Assembly (NCBI GenBank): GCA_964645765.1
Contig: CAZYBE010000025.1
Span: 1-46,848 of the forward strand
Source of the DNA: CAZGMN01 sp964645765
Lineage (GTDB): Bacteria; Acidobacteriota; Aminicenantia; Aminicenantales; Aminicenantaceae
DNA: 46,848 nucleotides
Reading direction: 5' to 3'
Shown here in pieces: positions 8,454 to 17,669 of this stretch (positions are counted from its first letter, which is position 1; each line of letters begins with the position of its first letter). The notes under the pieces were generated by a model that searched no databases, was not told the DNA's origin, and worked only from the letters and a program-made list of their open reading frames with translations. A program made the position numbers and the translations under genes.

Positions 8454-9644
8454 TCATCCCCCCTCCCCTTTCAGATTATGCTCTTTATGTTTCTTGGCGA
8501 TAGCCTCAGCCAAGTTATCCAAGGCCTTGAAATCCGCTGCCCTCGGATAACCCTTGCAAAGGACAGGAGTCAAGAGCTCGACCTTCAGGTTTGAAACGAG
8601 GTTGATAATCTGCTCTGTTGCCTTGCTTGCCCAGCCATAAGAGCCGATGATCGAAGCGAACTTGAGCTTCGGCCTCAGGGCATTGGCCAGATAAGCAGCA
8701 TAAATAACATTGGGGTGCGGGCCAACATGGACAGTGGGTGTGCCGATAATGATCGTCGCGGCGTCAACCAGATTTATCGCCAGCTTTCCGATGTCAGTTG
8801 CCGATAGATTAAACTGGTAGACAGTAACCCCTCTCTCAGCCAGGCCGCCGACAAGGTATTCAACCATCTTTGCGGTGCTGCCGTGCATCGAAACATAAGG
8901 AAGGACAACGATGTTCTTGGGATTCTCTGAGACCCAATCCTTGTAGGCATTGATGATAAACTCGGGTTTGTCATAAACCGGGCCATGACTCGGGGCAATA
9001 AAATCTATTTTACGGTCTTTTATCTTCTCCAGATTCTTCTGAATTATCCTCCGGAAGGGCATCATAATCTCGGCATAATATCTTTTTGCCGCTTCGTAAA
9101 CCCGGCTTTCATCCCTGACATAGAGGTCTGTTGTCGCCAGGTGGGAGCCAAAAAAATCACAGCTGAAGAGGATTTTGTCTTCCCTCAGGTAGCTGACCAT
9201 GGTTTCCGGCCAGTGAACCCAGGGCGTATGGATAAACTCCAGGGTCTTGCCGCCGATGGAAAGAGCTTCACCATCAGCCACAGTGATAATCCTTTGCTCA
9301 TCAATCTGCAAGAGGTCGATGAGCATTCCCTTCCCCTGCGGAGTGGTGATGACTTTTGCCTTTTCATATTTCTTGAGCACATCAGGAATAGCGCCAGAAT
9401 GGTCCTGCTCAGCATGGTGAGAAACAACGTAATCAATGCTTCTGACACTCTCCAGTTGAGATAAAAGAATGGTGACCATGGTGGGGTCGACGGTATCGAA
9501 CAGGACCGTCTTATCCTTTCCCTGGACGAGGTAGGCGTTATAGCTTGTTCCATCAGGAAGGGGGATGAGTGAGTCGAAAAGACGCCGATCCCAGTCCACT
9601 GCCCCCATCCAATAAACATCATCCTTTATCTTTCTTGGTTTCAT
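8454..9644 (-). CDS. fprA: FprA-type flavodiiron protein (A-type flavoprotein)
   Basis: Reduces O2 to water and/or NO to N2O using electrons from rubredoxin or reduced flavin, an oxygen defence typical of anaerobes. The 396-residue protein has a metallo-beta-lactamase diiron domain (about 1-245) with ligands HxExDH at H77-E79-D81-H82, the later CDFFG Asp and APSHGP His. It is followed by a flavodoxin domain (about 250-390) with the FMN loop SMHGSTAK. There is no rubredoxin or flavin-reductase extension. GAGGAGGT precedes the ATG. It lies 15 nt after the Gfo/Idh/MocA gene at the end of the envelope operon, an unexpected place for an oxygen-detoxifying enzyme. Confidence 0.92.
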   Translation of the reverse strand: MKPRKIKDDVYWMGAVDWDRRLFDSLIPLPDGTSYNAYLVQGKDKTVLFDTVDPTMVTILLSQLESVRSIDYVVSHHAEQDHSGAIPDVLKKYEKAKVITTPQGKGMLIDLLQIDEQRIITVADGEALSIGGKTLEFIHTPWVHWPETMVSYLREDKILFSCDFFGSHLATTDLYVRDESRVYEAAKRYYAEIMMPFRRIIQKNLEKIKDRKIDFIAPSHGPVYDKPEFIINAYKDWVSENPKNIVVLPYVSMHGSTAKMVEYLVGGLAERGVTVYQFNLSATDIGKLAINLVDAATIIIGTPTVHVGPHPNVIYAAYLANALRPKLKFASIIGSYGWASKATEQIINLVSNLKVELLTPVLCKGYPRAADFKALDNLAEAIAKKHKEHNLKGEGG

Positions 9645-9659
9645 AAGATTACCTCCTCG

Positions 9660-10574
9660 CTAGACCTCTGTCTCCTGGAGGACGCTGTAGGCGAGCTTGA
9701 GAGCACGAAGCGCTTCTTCGCCGCTGACCTTTCTCGGCTTCCCGTCTTTGATGGACTGGAAGAAGCTTTTAAGCTCTTTCTTAAGGGGTTCTTCTTTCTC
9801 TATCTTCAAACTTTTTATATCCGTCTGCCTCCCGTTCAAGGGGAAGATATTGACTTCCTGGTTGATATAGTCGACAGAGTAGCAAACAGTCGGCTCAAAG
9901 ATACGCAGTTTTCTCACCTTTCCCTGATGGACCCGGCTTGCGGTCAGTGTCGCCACACAACCTGACTTGAATTCCAGGCGGGCATTGGCGATGTCAATTT
10001 TCTCTGAAACAACATGAATCCCTGAAGACCTGATCGACTTGACTTCATCCTTGAGCAGAGCCAGGATGATGTCCAGGTCGTGAATCATCAGGTCGAGCAC
10101 AACGTCGATATCCAGAGACCGGGCAGAGAAAGAGCCCAGCCTCTGAACTTCTATGAATTTTGGGTCTGAAATCACGCTCTCCACAGCCTCAACCGCCGGG
10201 TTAAACCGTTCCAGATGTCCGACCTGAAGGATGGGCCCGTTTTTCTTGGACATCTTCACCAGCTGCTCGGCCTGCTCGACTGTCTCGGTTATCGGCTTCT
10301 CAACCAGGACAGACTTCCCTTCGCTCAGGAGCTTCATGGAGATAGAAAAATGGTCGGACGTGGGAGTCGCAACGATAGCGGCGTCAATCTCGTCCAGCAT
10401 GTCCTCATAGTTCTGAAAATATCTCACTCCATGGCGGTTTCCGATTTCCACCGCCTTTTTAAACTCAATGTCGGCAACTCCCTTGAGCTCAGCCTCTTCT
10501 AAATAAGACAATATCCGGGCGTGCTGCATTCCCAGATAGCCAACTCCAATGATGCCGACCCTGACTTTCTCCAT
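9660..10574 (-). CDS. Gfo/Idh/MocA-family NAD(P)-dependent oxidoreductase, probably nucleotide-sugar acting
   Basis: The 304-residue protein has the N-terminal Rossmann loop GVGYLGMQH, the EKP motif (LVEKPITET) with the catalytic-site lysine, and the C-terminal beta-sheet domain of the family. Its position directly after lpxI, lpxA and fabZ points to lipid A or LPS sugar metabolism. GnnA enzymes of this family oxidise UDP-GlcNAc at C3 to make the amide-linked lipid A precursor UDP-GlcNAc3N. The required aminotransferase GnnB is not in the window, so GnnA activity is only a suggestion. GGGGAG lies before the ATG. Confidence 0.8.
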   Translation of the reverse strand: MEKVRVGIIGVGYLGMQHARILSYLEEAELKGVADIEFKKAVEIGNRHGVRYFQNYEDMLDEIDAAIVATPTSDHFSISMKLLSEGKSVLVEKPITETVEQAEQLVKMSKKNGPILQVGHLERFNPAVEAVESVISDPKFIEVQRLGSFSARSLDIDVVLDLMIHDLDIILALLKDEVKSIRSSGIHVVSEKIDIANARLEFKSGCVATLTASRVHQGKVRKLRIFEPTVCYSVDYINQEVNIFPLNGRQTDIKSLKIEKEEPLKKELKSFFQSIKDGKPRKVSGEEALRALKLAYSVLQETEV

Positions 10575-10619
10575 CTTTGTCTCCCCAAACTAAAATTAAA
10601 CTCTATGCTCTTCTTCTTT

Positions 10620-11429
10620 TTACGATTTTCTGGCAACGATTGAAATTCCTCTGGCGTCAGCCAACAAGACCGCCTTCTCCCTCTCGAAAAAAGGCATCTT
10701 CTCTGCCTCGAAACAAAGGGCTCTCCCTCTGGCCTCGACAAGGCGCTTTATGGTTTTGAGCCCGACCGCGGGCAGGTCTACCCGAGCATCCTGAAAAGGG
10801 CGGCTGACTTTGACCACAACTGTTTTCGCTCCTGCTAAACGTCCACCCCTTTTTATCGCCTCATCCGTTCCTTCCATCCCTTCCACAGCCACTATGGCTT
10901 TATCCTTGACGACGACAGTCTGTCCGATATCCAGACCTGCGATGTCTTTGGCAACCTTCCAGCCAAGGCCGATATCCTCTTCTATTTCAGGAGAAAGCTT
11001 CGTCTCGGTCAAAATACCTTCCTGACAAAAGAAGGAAGCGAGGAATGGAGTCGGGTCTTTGATCTCGATCCCTTCTCCCCGCAGAAAATCAATAACCCTC
11101 TTTATGATGGCAGCAGGGCTTCTCTCCTTATTTTGAGTCAGAAGAAGGAGAGAGGCTTTATCGAATCCTTCCTTTTTAAAAATGGCCCGATGCTCGACTT
11201 TTCCCGCAAAGACAGCCTCCCGGACTCCATTCTCCTTGAAAAATGAGACGAGCTCTGAAACCGTGCCAACCCCGACCCACTTGAAGGCATCAACTCTTTT
11301 CCTGAGGCCCGGCTGGGCTTCTCCCTTGATGCCGGCAACAGCGCAAGAATAGCCCAGCCTCTGGGCTTCTTCAAGAAGCAAAAGGGGAAATTCTCCTGAG
11401 CCTGCAATTATTCCCAATCGGCGTCCCAT
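10620..11429 (-). CDS. lpxI: UDP-2,3-diacylglucosamine pyrophosphatase LpxI
   Basis: Hydrolyses UDP-2,3-diacylglucosamine to lipid X and UMP, the fourth step of lipid A synthesis, replacing LpxH. The 269-residue length and the family hallmarks are present: the N-terminal GIIAGSGEFP loop, GVGTV, AGKVEH, the central PTPFLA segment, and the C-terminal EGMEGTDEAIKRGG and VDLPAVGLKTI motifs. It overlaps the 3' end of lpxA by 22 nt, indicating tight translational coupling. Confidence 0.93.
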   Translation of the reverse strand: MGRRLGIIAGSGEFPLLLLEEAQRLGYSCAVAGIKGEAQPGLRKRVDAFKWVGVGTVSELVSFFKENGVREAVFAGKVEHRAIFKKEGFDKASLLLLTQNKERSPAAIIKRVIDFLRGEGIEIKDPTPFLASFFCQEGILTETKLSPEIEEDIGLGWKVAKDIAGLDIGQTVVVKDKAIVAVEGMEGTDEAIKRGGRLAGAKTVVVKVSRPFQDARVDLPAVGLKTIKRLVEARGRALCFEAEKMPFFEREKAVLLADARGISIVARKS

Positions 11430-12232
11430 TGTTCGGTTCCCTTCTTTATTATTCCTCTCTTCGAGGTTTGGACAAAATTGATGATCTCATCTCTCTCTTC
11501 TCCGGGAGGAGTTTGTTCTTTGATCCTTTCTAAAGCTTGAGCCGTGTTTAAATCGGAATAAAAAAAAATTTTAAATATTTCTTTGAGTATCTTGATCCTC
11601 TCATTGGAAAAGCCTCTTCGCCGCAAGCCGATGACATTCAATCCATAAAGGAGAGCCGGCCGCATCCCGGCCACCCGGCAGAAAGGAAGAACATCCTGGG
11701 TGATGACACTGTAACCACCGATAAAAGCATGTTTTCCGACCCGGCAGAACTGATGAACAGCACTGAAGGCCCCGACTGTTGCATAATCCTCGACAAAGAC
11801 ATGACCTCCCAGGGTGGCTCCGTTGATGAATATAGTCTCATTCCCAACAAGACAATCATGGGCAATATGGGAATAAGCCATGAAATAATTGTCGTTTCCG
11901 ATAAGGGTCTTTCTTCCTCCTTTGACTGTTCCTCTGTGGACAGTAATTCCCTCGCGGAAAATATTTCTATCTCCAATCCTGACAAGGGTTTCCTCCCCCT
12001 TATAAGTCACGTCCTGAGGCTCTGTGCCGATAGAAGAAAATGGAGAGAAGAGGCAGCTCTCTCCAATCTCAGTCAAGCCGTCAATATGGACATAGGCATC
12101 AAACCTCGTCTTCTTATGAATCGTAACCTTTTCGCCGACGAAAGAATAGGGTCCTATCCAAACTCCTTGATCCAATCGGGCTTTGGGATGGACTGTGGAA
12201 GTAGGATGGATAAAGACCTCATTCTCGCTCAT
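11408..12232 (-). CDS. lpxA: acyl-ACP--UDP-N-acetylglucosamine O-acyltransferase LpxA
   Basis: Transfers a 3-hydroxyacyl chain to UDP-GlcNAc (or UDP-GlcNAc3N), the first step of lipid A synthesis. The 274-residue protein shows the hexapeptide left-handed beta-helix repeats through about residue 190, the catalytic HIAHDC histidine, and the conserved NVIGLRRRGFS region leading to the helical C-terminal domain. It is slightly longer than E. coli LpxA (262). GAGGAA precedes the ATG. It overlaps fabZ by 14 nt and lpxI by 22 nt. Confidence 0.95.
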   Translation of the reverse strand: MSENEVFIHPTSTVHPKARLDQGVWIGPYSFVGEKVTIHKKTRFDAYVHIDGLTEIGESCLFSPFSSIGTEPQDVTYKGEETLVRIGDRNIFREGITVHRGTVKGGRKTLIGNDNYFMAYSHIAHDCLVGNETIFINGATLGGHVFVEDYATVGAFSAVHQFCRVGKHAFIGGYSVITQDVLPFCRVAGMRPALLYGLNVIGLRRRGFSNERIKILKEIFKIFFYSDLNTAQALERIKEQTPPGEERDEIINFVQTSKRGIIKKGTEQWDADWE

Positions 12233-12704
12233 TCAGTTCCTCAAGCCTCACGAGTGAAGCCATGGCATCGCTTTCCGCAGCAATCTCCTCCCCGACATAA
12301 GCCTTACCGCGGATATGACAGAATCTGCTCCTGAGCCTTATGATCTCCACTTCCAGCCGGAGCTGGTCACCTGGAACCACAGGCCTTCTGAACTTGGCGT
12401 TATTAATCGTGCTCAAAAAGACGAAGATCTTTTGAGGATCAGGAATGGAATGGTAAAGAAGGATGCCTCCTGCTTGAGCCACAGCTTCGAAGATCAAGAC
12501 TCCGGGCATAACCTTCTTCTGAGGGAAGTGCCCCTGAAAAAAATGTTCATTGTAAGTGACATTTTTAATGGCAACAATCGACTTTCCCTTCTCCAGCTCC
12601 AAGACTCTATCTACCAACAGAAAGGGATAGCGGTGGGGAAGAATCTTGAGGATTTTTTCTATATCGAGCAACTCTTTATTTCTTTGTTGGGGCTTTTGAG
12701 GCAT
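12219..12704 (-). CDS. fabZ: 3-hydroxyacyl-ACP dehydratase FabZ
   Basis: Dehydrates 3-hydroxyacyl-ACP in fatty acid elongation and competes with LpxA for the same substrate, so its coupling to lpxA balances phospholipid and lipid A supply. The 161-residue hot-dog protein carries the catalytic His in PHRYPFLLVDR, then HFPQKKVMPGV, and the catalytic Glu in FEAVAQAGG. Its start lies inside the 3' end of the skp gene (29-nt overlap). Confidence 0.94.
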   Translation of the reverse strand: MPQKPQQRNKELLDIEKILKILPHRYPFLLVDRVLELEKGKSIVAIKNVTYNEHFFQGHFPQKKVMPGVLIFEAVAQAGGILLYHSIPDPQKIFVFLSTINNAKFRRPVVPGDQLRLEVEIIRLRSRFCHIRGKAYVGEEIAAESDAMASLVRLEELNERE

Positions 12705-13221
12705 CGTACCTCTTGATGAGCTCTGCGGTCAGGTCAGCCGTTGGGTTAACATAGATCACACCGCTCCTCGCTGACCCTAAATCAAAGATGATTTCCAGGT
12801 TCATTTCTTTACCAATCTGCTCGATAATCGGCATCACTTCGCTCTGAAGCTTATCGAAAAGCCTGCCCCGAAGTTCCTCGAACTCTCGGGATGAATCTTC
12901 GGCAAAGCGCTTCCTGTCGGTGCGCTTCTTCTCCAAATCCGATGACATACTCATCAGGACTTCATTGGTCAGAGTGAGCCTCTGAGTCGTGAGCTTGTTT
13001 TCCATCTGGCGAATATCTTCATCCATATTAGCCAGCTTGGTCTGGTCAGCCTTGTTTTTCTCGTCCAGCCTAGCAAGGATATTCTTTCCCTCGGTGGACT
13101 TTTGCAGGACTTCTGCTGAGTTGACAGCCCCAACCTTATTTGTCTGCTGAGCAAAGCTTAAAGTCACAAGGATTGCCATTCCAAGAGCAAGGAAGGTAAT
13201 TTTGCTGATGCTTCTCTTCAT
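12676..13221 (-). CDS. OmpH/Skp-family periplasmic chaperone
   Basis: The 181-residue protein has a signal peptide (cleavage near SFAQ-QT) and a long coiled-coil-forming middle (about residues 45-130, rich in K/E/D/R/L heptads), then a short beta-strand pair that includes EIIFDL. This matches Skp, the trimeric holdase that carries unfolded outer-membrane proteins to BamA. It lies 45 nt downstream of bamA, the classic bamA-skp order, and AAGGAGG precedes the ATG. It overlaps fabZ by 29 nt. Confidence 0.88.
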   Translation of the reverse strand: MKRSISKITFLALGMAILVTLSFAQQTNKVGAVNSAEVLQKSTEGKNILARLDEKNKADQTKLANMDEDIRQMENKLTTQRLTLTNEVLMSMSSDLEKKRTDRKRFAEDSSREFEELRGRLFDKLQSEVMPIIEQIGKEMNLEIIFDLGSARSGVIYVNPTADLTAELIKRYDASKAPTKK

Positions 13222-13266
13222 CTTTTGCCTCCTTAATTTGGATTGAAAAATTTATTTCGAATTTCC

Positions 13267-15546
13267 TCAGAAAGTTGTTCCTATGGCAAAGCGAATAGCG
13301 AAATTGCTGTCATCGAGGTAAATCTTCCGGTTATTGTAAGCAAAAATAAGCCTGAAAGGAACCCGCAGCGCAGGCACGAATATCCTCAATTCAAGCCCGG
13401 CTGAAGTGTAGAGGTCGCCGCTGCTCATTTTCTGCCCTCGAGCATAGGCATTCCCGGCGTCATAGAAGAAAATCACATTGAGCGGCCCACCCACAGGAAT
13501 GATATATTCGGCGTTGAAGATGAGGGATTTCTCTCCGCCCCTGTTAGTTCCGGTGGTTGGGTCGCGGGGACCGATGGTGTATATATCATAGCCCCTTATC
13601 GACCTCTCTCCTCCCAGATAGAATAGCTCCCAGTAGGGAACGGGTGAACTACTGGGACGCCTGATAAACTCATACTCTAAATGAAACCCAATCACATGAT
13701 TTAAAACAAGCGGATGGAAGAAGGTCCATTCGAGGTGGGGTTTAACCATGCTGATATCACCGCCAAGAATTCCGCCGGCTAATTTGCATGAAGCCAGGTA
13801 CAAAACGCCCCGGGACGGAGTTAACGGGCTGTCGACTGTTGAACGGTAAATGGCCGGAGTGATGCTGCTCACATTGTAGTCTCCGCCGCTGCCATCTTCG
13901 TACTTAATATGGATTTTTTGATAAGAGTAGGTGAAATTTGTTCTCCAGTATCCCTTAACCCGGGCTCCAAATGTAAGATCGATTCCTCTCGCTTTCTGGT
14001 CGAAGAGGCCTGGATAAATGATATAACGATTGTAGATGTTGAAACCTAAAGTCATGGGGAGGTCAAAAACATAAGGCTCAGAAAAGCCAAACATATAGTT
14101 TTTGATATTTTTCCCGTGCTGAATCATAAACTCCAGATTCTCACCGGCTCCCAGGAAATTCACCGTGGAATACTCAAAAGCAACAAACGGGCCTTCATAG
14201 CCACTGTATCCGGCTGTGAACTGAACGTTGTTTCTTTGAAGCTCCTTGAGGTTGAGAGTGATATCCATTTGAGTCGGTTTCTCGGGATTGGGCTTGATAT
14301 GAGGCTCCCCTTCCAGGTCGACCAAGCCGAGCTGCCTCAGCCTCAAAAGGCTGTCCTTGAAAAAATCCAGCCTGAAAACATCTCCCTCGCGGAGGAGCAT
14401 CTCCCGCCTGATGACTTTATCCTTGGTGTAGGTGTTTCCCTTGAATTCAAGCCGGTTGAGGAAGGCCACTTCTCCTTCGTTGACGTTGAAGGTCAATGAA
14501 ACCTGCTTTCGCTTGGGGTTCAGGCTTTCCACCGGGACAATATAGATAAAGAGATAGCCAAAGTTTCGATAAAATTCAGACATCTTTTCAGCGCTTTTCT
14601 CTGTTAATTTGGTGCTGTAGATATCACCTTCGTTCAATCTGATAAAGCTGCGCAAGAACTTTGTGTTCACAATTTTATTCCCCTCGACCTTCACCTCACC
14701 GACCGTGTAGCGGTAGCCGGCATCGACAGGGATAATGATTTTCTTCATCTTCTGCTGCTTGAAGAAAATCGACCTCCTTGTTATATCTTCTATTCTCGGC
14801 TCACCGATCGTCGCTTCCATATATCCATATTCTTTGTATTTCTTCTTGAGGTCGGCCAAACCGTCGTTGATTTTGTTCTGCTTGAAGACATCCTTCCCCA
14901 TTATCCAGGACAGGACTCCATGCGGCTTGTTTTCCTTCATCGCCCATGCTAAAACGCTCTTGAGCAGCTTTGGCCTGCCCTCAAATTCCAGTTCGCCGAC
15001 CTTGATTTTCGGGCCCTCTTTGATGCTAAACAGGATTTCATACTCGTTTTTTCCTGTTTTGCTTTTCTCGACCTCAACCTTGCCCGCCTGAAGGCCTTTT
15101 TCAACGAGCAAGTCTTCGATTGTCTTCTGGATTTTTTGAATCTTATAGGGGTTGAAATAAGAATAAGGAAGGATGTATTCGTCCTTCTCTTTCAGCTTGT
15201 TGACGATATCATCTTCCTTGACCTTCTTTCCCGTCTTATAGGTGATATTTTTGATGAGCGAGTTCTCCTCGACGATGACCCTGACAATCTTCCCGTGCTT
15301 TCCCTCTTCTTTTTCTATCCTGATGTTGGAAAAAAATCCCGTTGACCACAAAACTCTAAAGTCTCTTCTCAACTGCTCTTCATTGTAGTAGTCTCCTTCT
15401 CTTGAGGAGAGATAATAAAGGACTGTCTCCCGGCTGACCCTATCATTGCCGACGATTTCTAATTTTTCCACTGTTTCCTGGCCGAAAAGAAAGAGAGGCA
15501 GGAAGAAGCAGAAAATGATGATGAAAACTTGAAAAACTCTTCTCAT
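13267..15546 (-). CDS. bamA: outer membrane protein assembly factor BamA
   Basis: The outer-membrane Omp85 insertase that folds beta-barrel proteins. The 759 residues comprise a signal peptide (about 1-22), POTRA repeats to about residue 425 and a C-terminal 16-strand barrel. Barrel landmarks are GGERSIRGYD (the VRGF/Y-type motif of strand 12 and loop 6) and a terminal phenylalanine (FAIGTTF), the usual outer-membrane targeting signal. The length is normal. It heads the skp-fabZ-lpxA-lpxI-gfo-fprA run. A GGAGATAG lies before the ATG, and a copy of a dispersed repeat lies just upstream, between it and lolD. Confidence 0.95.
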   Translation of the reverse strand: MRRVFQVFIIIFCFFLPLFLFGQETVEKLEIVGNDRVSRETVLYYLSSREGDYYNEEQLRRDFRVLWSTGFFSNIRIEKEEGKHGKIVRVIVEENSLIKNITYKTGKKVKEDDIVNKLKEKDEYILPYSYFNPYKIQKIQKTIEDLLVEKGLQAGKVEVEKSKTGKNEYEILFSIKEGPKIKVGELEFEGRPKLLKSVLAWAMKENKPHGVLSWIMGKDVFKQNKINDGLADLKKKYKEYGYMEATIGEPRIEDITRRSIFFKQQKMKKIIIPVDAGYRYTVGEVKVEGNKIVNTKFLRSFIRLNEGDIYSTKLTEKSAEKMSEFYRNFGYLFIYIVPVESLNPKRKQVSLTFNVNEGEVAFLNRLEFKGNTYTKDKVIRREMLLREGDVFRLDFFKDSLLRLRQLGLVDLEGEPHIKPNPEKPTQMDITLNLKELQRNNVQFTAGYSGYEGPFVAFEYSTVNFLGAGENLEFMIQHGKNIKNYMFGFSEPYVFDLPMTLGFNIYNRYIIYPGLFDQKARGIDLTFGARVKGYWRTNFTYSYQKIHIKYEDGSGGDYNVSSITPAIYRSTVDSPLTPSRGVLYLASCKLAGGILGGDISMVKPHLEWTFFHPLVLNHVIGFHLEYEFIRRPSSSPVPYWELFYLGGERSIRGYDIYTIGPRDPTTGTNRGGEKSLIFNAEYIIPVGGPLNVIFFYDAGNAYARGQKMSSGDLYTSAGLELRIFVPALRVPFRLIFAYNNRKIYLDDSNFAIRFAIGTTF

Positions 15547-15670
15547 TTCTATCTCCTTATACCATAATGGCCTTTAAAAATAAAGACATATGAGAGTTTT
15601 CATCCTGAGCGCAGACTCAATTCTTTTGCGTTAATTAAAACTTTAGAGGGGGGATAAAAGTTTCAAAAAA

Positions 15671-15738
15671 AGCATCCGAGAAGAGCGAACGGAGAATGGC
15701 GTTAAAAATCCGATTGGTGCGAGGCTATTTCCCAAAAC
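15671..15738 (-). repeat. short dispersed inverted-repeat element, copy A (truncated)
   Basis: The sequence shares an identical 42-nt core (15676-15717) with the reverse complement of copy B (within 21014-21252) and ends in the family's terminal repeat GCTATTTCCCAAAAC (15724-15738). The opposite terminal repeat is missing, so this copy is one-ended. It lies between lolD and bamA. Confidence 0.75.
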
Positions 15739-15762
15739 ATTATCTGATTATGGAATCGAGAA

Positions 15763-16440
15763 TTACAGCAGTCTTAAGCTTCCCCTTTCCATCAAGTAGA
15801 CTTTATGGCAAAATTGAGCGACCTTCTCGTTGTGGGTGACGACGACTGATGAAAGTCCCCTTTTCTCGTGGAGCTCGTGGACAAGTCCAAGAATCATCTC
15901 GCCAGTTTTCCAGTCAAGGTTTCCGGTGGGCTCATCAGCCAGGAGCAGCTTTGGCTCGTTAACCAGAGCTCGGGCAATGGCCACCCGCTGCTGTTCTCCT
16001 CCAGAAAGTTTGGAGGGCCTGATCTGAGCCTTTTCTTCCAGAAAAACTTCGCGAAGAACTTCAATGGACTTCTTCTGAGCCTCCTTCTTCTCCAGGCCGC
16101 CAATCAATAGCGGCAAACTCACGTTTTCTAAGGCTGTGAATTCAGGAAGGAGGTGGTAAAACTGAAAAACAAACCCTATATTCCTGTTCCTTATCTCGGC
16201 CAGCTCCTTCTCATTCTTGGAAAGAATATCCTCGCCGTCAAAAAAAACTCTCCCTTTTGTCGGCTTATCCAAAGCTCCAAGAAGGTTGAGCAGAGTGGTC
16301 TTGCCCACCCCAGAAACACCCATGATGGCCACAAAATCGCTCTTCTCAAGCTCAAAGTCTAAGTCCTCAAAGACGCACAAGATTCCCTTGGGCAAAGGAT
16401 AGTCTTTGCCTATTTTTTCTGCTTTGATGATGCTACTCAT
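15763..16440 (-). CDS. lolD: lipoprotein-releasing ABC transporter ATPase LolD
   Basis: ATPase of the inner-membrane complex that extracts lipoproteins for transfer to LolA. The 225-residue protein has Walker A GVSGVGKTT, Q-loop FQFYHLLPEF, signature LSGGEQQR, Walker B LLLADEP and the H-loop VVTHN. Among the MacB/LolD/FtsE group this is distinguished mainly by its partner: it overlaps the LolC/E gene by 8 nt. Regulation is presumably by operon expression with lysS and nusB upstream. Confidence 0.88.
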   Translation of the reverse strand: MSSIIKAEKIGKDYPLPKGILCVFEDLDFELEKSDFVAIMGVSGVGKTTLLNLLGALDKPTKGRVFFDGEDILSKNEKELAEIRNRNIGFVFQFYHLLPEFTALENVSLPLLIGGLEKKEAQKKSIEVLREVFLEEKAQIRPSKLSGGEQQRVAIARALVNEPKLLLADEPTGNLDWKTGEMILGLVHELHEKRGLSSVVVTHNEKVAQFCHKVYLMERGSLRLL

Positions 16441-17653
16441 ATTTTAAAGCAATGGCAGGGTCAACCTTTGCCGCCCGATGCGAGGGAAATAGGGTCGAGA
16501 GAAAAGTGATTAAGAGTGTAATCCCTATGATCAGGAACAGGTCGAGAGGCTGGATATGGAAAGGGACTGATGGAATCTGGTAGATATCCTCGGGTATCTT
16601 AATCAGCTTGAAAGTATTGGCCAGCCAGCACCAGGACAAGCCCAAAATAACGCCGGCGGCTGTGCCCATGAATCCGATCATCGCACCCTGAAGAAAGAAT
16701 ATTTTCTTGATATTTTTAGATGTTGCACCCAGAGCCATGAGAATGCCGATGTCTCTGGTCTTCTCCATGACCATCAAGATCAGAGTGGCGACGATATTCA
16801 AGGCAGCCACGAAAACGATGAGGGCGATGGTCAGGAACATGATGTTCTTCTCCAGCTTCAAGGCGGAGAACAGGCTTTTGTTCAGCTCCATCCAGGTTTC
16901 CACATAAGCTAAGGGAGGCATAATCCCTTCAATCGTCTTACCTATCTTTGGAGCTTGGAAGATTTTTTCTATTCTGACATTGATATAGCTTATTCTATCT
17001 TCAAATCCAAAAATCTTTTGCGCTTGTTCAAGCCGGATCAGGGCCGTTGTCGAATCAAACTCATACAATCCTGTCTTGAAAATCCCGGCGACCACAAATT
17101 TCTTTGGCCTGGGCAAGAGGCCTAAGGGCGAAAGGCTGGAAGGCTGAGTGATAATAGTCACCGTCTGTCCTGTGGAAACGCCGATCGAAGCGGCTATCTC
17201 CCGGCCCAGAAGCATGCTTTCTCTCTTTGAATCCGCAGCAGGAATGCTTCCTTCCTCTAGTTTTTCGACCCAGGAAGAATATTTTTTCTCAGCATCAAAA
17301 TCGACCCCTTTGAGGCTAGCTCCTCGATTCGCCGAGGGACCGACCAAGAGAACAGTCTCGTAGACAATAGGAGTAGCGGATAAGACTCCTTTGACATTTT
17401 CAATCTTGGAGATGAGCTGGCGATAGTCCTTGAGCCCTTCCTGGCTGATATCTGAAACCATGATGTGGGAGGTCGAACCGAGAATCTTGTCCTGAACATC
17501 CCTCTGCCAGCCTGTGATCAGGGCGATGGCGATGATGAGGGCCATGACACCGATGGTGATTCCCAGCATGGAGATGAAGGTGATAACCGAGATAAAGGCC
17601 TGCTTCCTTCTGGCCGTCAGGTATCTTTTGGCAATGAACAGCTCATAACTCAT
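16433..17653 (-). CDS. lipoprotein-releasing system permease LolC/LolE
   Basis: The 406-residue inner-membrane protein has an N-terminal helix (about 20-48) preceded by the LolC/E hallmark IAKRYLTARRKQAFISVIT. A periplasmic MacB-PCD-like domain (about 50-260) follows, then three C-terminal helices carrying the FtsX domain. Only one such gene is present, so the complex is probably a homodimer (LolF-like) with LolD. It overlaps lolD by 8 nt and starts 16 nt after lysS. Confidence 0.9.
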   Translation of the reverse strand: MSYELFIAKRYLTARRKQAFISVITFISMLGITIGVMALIIAIALITGWQRDVQDKILGSTSHIMVSDISQEGLKDYRQLISKIENVKGVLSATPIVYETVLLVGPSANRGASLKGVDFDAEKKYSSWVEKLEEGSIPAADSKRESMLLGREIAASIGVSTGQTVTIITQPSSLSPLGLLPRPKKFVVAGIFKTGLYEFDSTTALIRLEQAQKIFGFEDRISYINVRIEKIFQAPKIGKTIEGIMPPLAYVETWMELNKSLFSALKLEKNIMFLTIALIVFVAALNIVATLILMVMEKTRDIGILMALGATSKNIKKIFFLQGAMIGFMGTAAGVILGLSWCWLANTFKLIKIPEDIYQIPSVPFHIQPLDLFLIIGITLLITFLSTLFPSHRAAKVDPAIALKYE

Positions 17654-17669
17654 GGAAAAAACTCCAATC

